From contig CAVQUF010000003.1 in NCBI GenBank assembly GCA_963716865.1, positions 644,451-708,450 of the forward strand: a stretch of 64,000 nt of DNA, given 5' to 3'. The position numbers and the translations under genes were made by a program. Below, in pieces: positions 63,985 to 64,000 of this stretch. The notes beneath the pieces were generated by a model. It made no database searches, was not told the origin of the DNA, and saw only the letters and a list, made by a program, of their open reading frames with translations. This DNA comes from AC-32 sp963716865. Its GTDB lineage: Bacteria > Actinomycetota > Thermoleophilia > Gaiellales > Gaiellaceae. Position 1 is the first letter of the stretch, and each line of letters opens with the position of its first letter.

Positions 63985-64000
63985 TTGGTGAGGGGCAGGC

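Noticed and set aside
1..64000. Prophage, insertion sequence, integron or CRISPR array
   Set aside because: No transposase, integrase, phage structural gene, terminal inverted repeat pair with target duplication, or regularly spaced repeats were seen.

Overview
The window is GC-rich, gene-dense bacterial chromosome. It suggests an actinobacterium, probably a deep-branching soil or freshwater group such as Thermoleophilia. This placement is inference: it rests on the high GC, many GTG starts, class II fumarase, thioredoxin-type arsenate reductase, a complete 14-subunit Nuo operon, an E1/E2 branched-chain keto-acid dehydrogenase, large secreted beta-propeller proteins, and a repeated promoter layout in which a TANNNT hexamer lies only 6-9 nt before the start codon (leaderless mRNAs). 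There is no rRNA, phage, insertion sequence or CRISPR array; one tRNA (Phe, GAA) is present.

Layout. 1-4.2 kb: end of a cytochrome c maturation cluster (ccmC, ccmD-like), then hemC, hemD, a SAM hydrolase and a methyltransferase. 4.3-12.6 kb: tRNA-Phe, arginase, an alpha/beta hydrolase coupled to a single-chain EtfB-EtfA fusion, a phosphodiesterase, OsmC, RarA, tryptophan 2,3-dioxygenase and an M20 peptidase without a normal start codon. 12.8-18.3 kb: DUF1385, a nicotinate phosphoribosyltransferase, an O-methyltransferase, a short FtsH, methylmalonyl-CoA epimerase and a degenerate YchF-like protein. 18.3-19.2 kb: a small arsenic/metal locus (ArsR, ArsC) with a divergent 18-residue Cys/Asp peptide. 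19.3-29.2 kb: YhaM-like nuclease, DUF1015, inositol phosphatase, lipoprotein, ABC parts, Mrp ATPase, Ldh2, and a minus-strand set of cupin-TPR, DUF1028 and a metal hydrolase.

29.5-43.6 kb is the complete nuoA-N operon on the minus strand, tightly overlapped, with nuoC apparently starting at ATA and a 23-codon mini-ORF between nuoJ and nuoK. 43.7-47.5 kb: ErpA-type Fe-S carrier, a lipoprotein, ferredoxin-NADP reductase and fumarase. 47.5-55.5 kb is a secreted block: two large beta-propeller proteins flanking a subtilisin-like protease, each closed by a strong GC hairpin. 55.5-64 kb: lipA, a TMEM175-type channel, a DUF2207 protein, lipB, and the E2, E1-beta and E1-alpha genes of a lipoate-dependent keto-acid dehydrogenase, so lipoate synthesis lies next to its client enzyme; then a zinc-ribbon protein, an ASCH protein and a Nudix hydrolase at the edge.

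Most worth a second look: the Cys/Asp micropeptide at the ars locus, the leaderless promoter signature seen at about 20 genes, two families of dispersed intergenic repeats, the Etf fusion with an eroded FAD-binding site, three genes lacking ATG/GTG/TTG starts, the degenerate YchF, the insertion in LipB, and the nested-start propeller gene with a KGG-like N-terminal domain.
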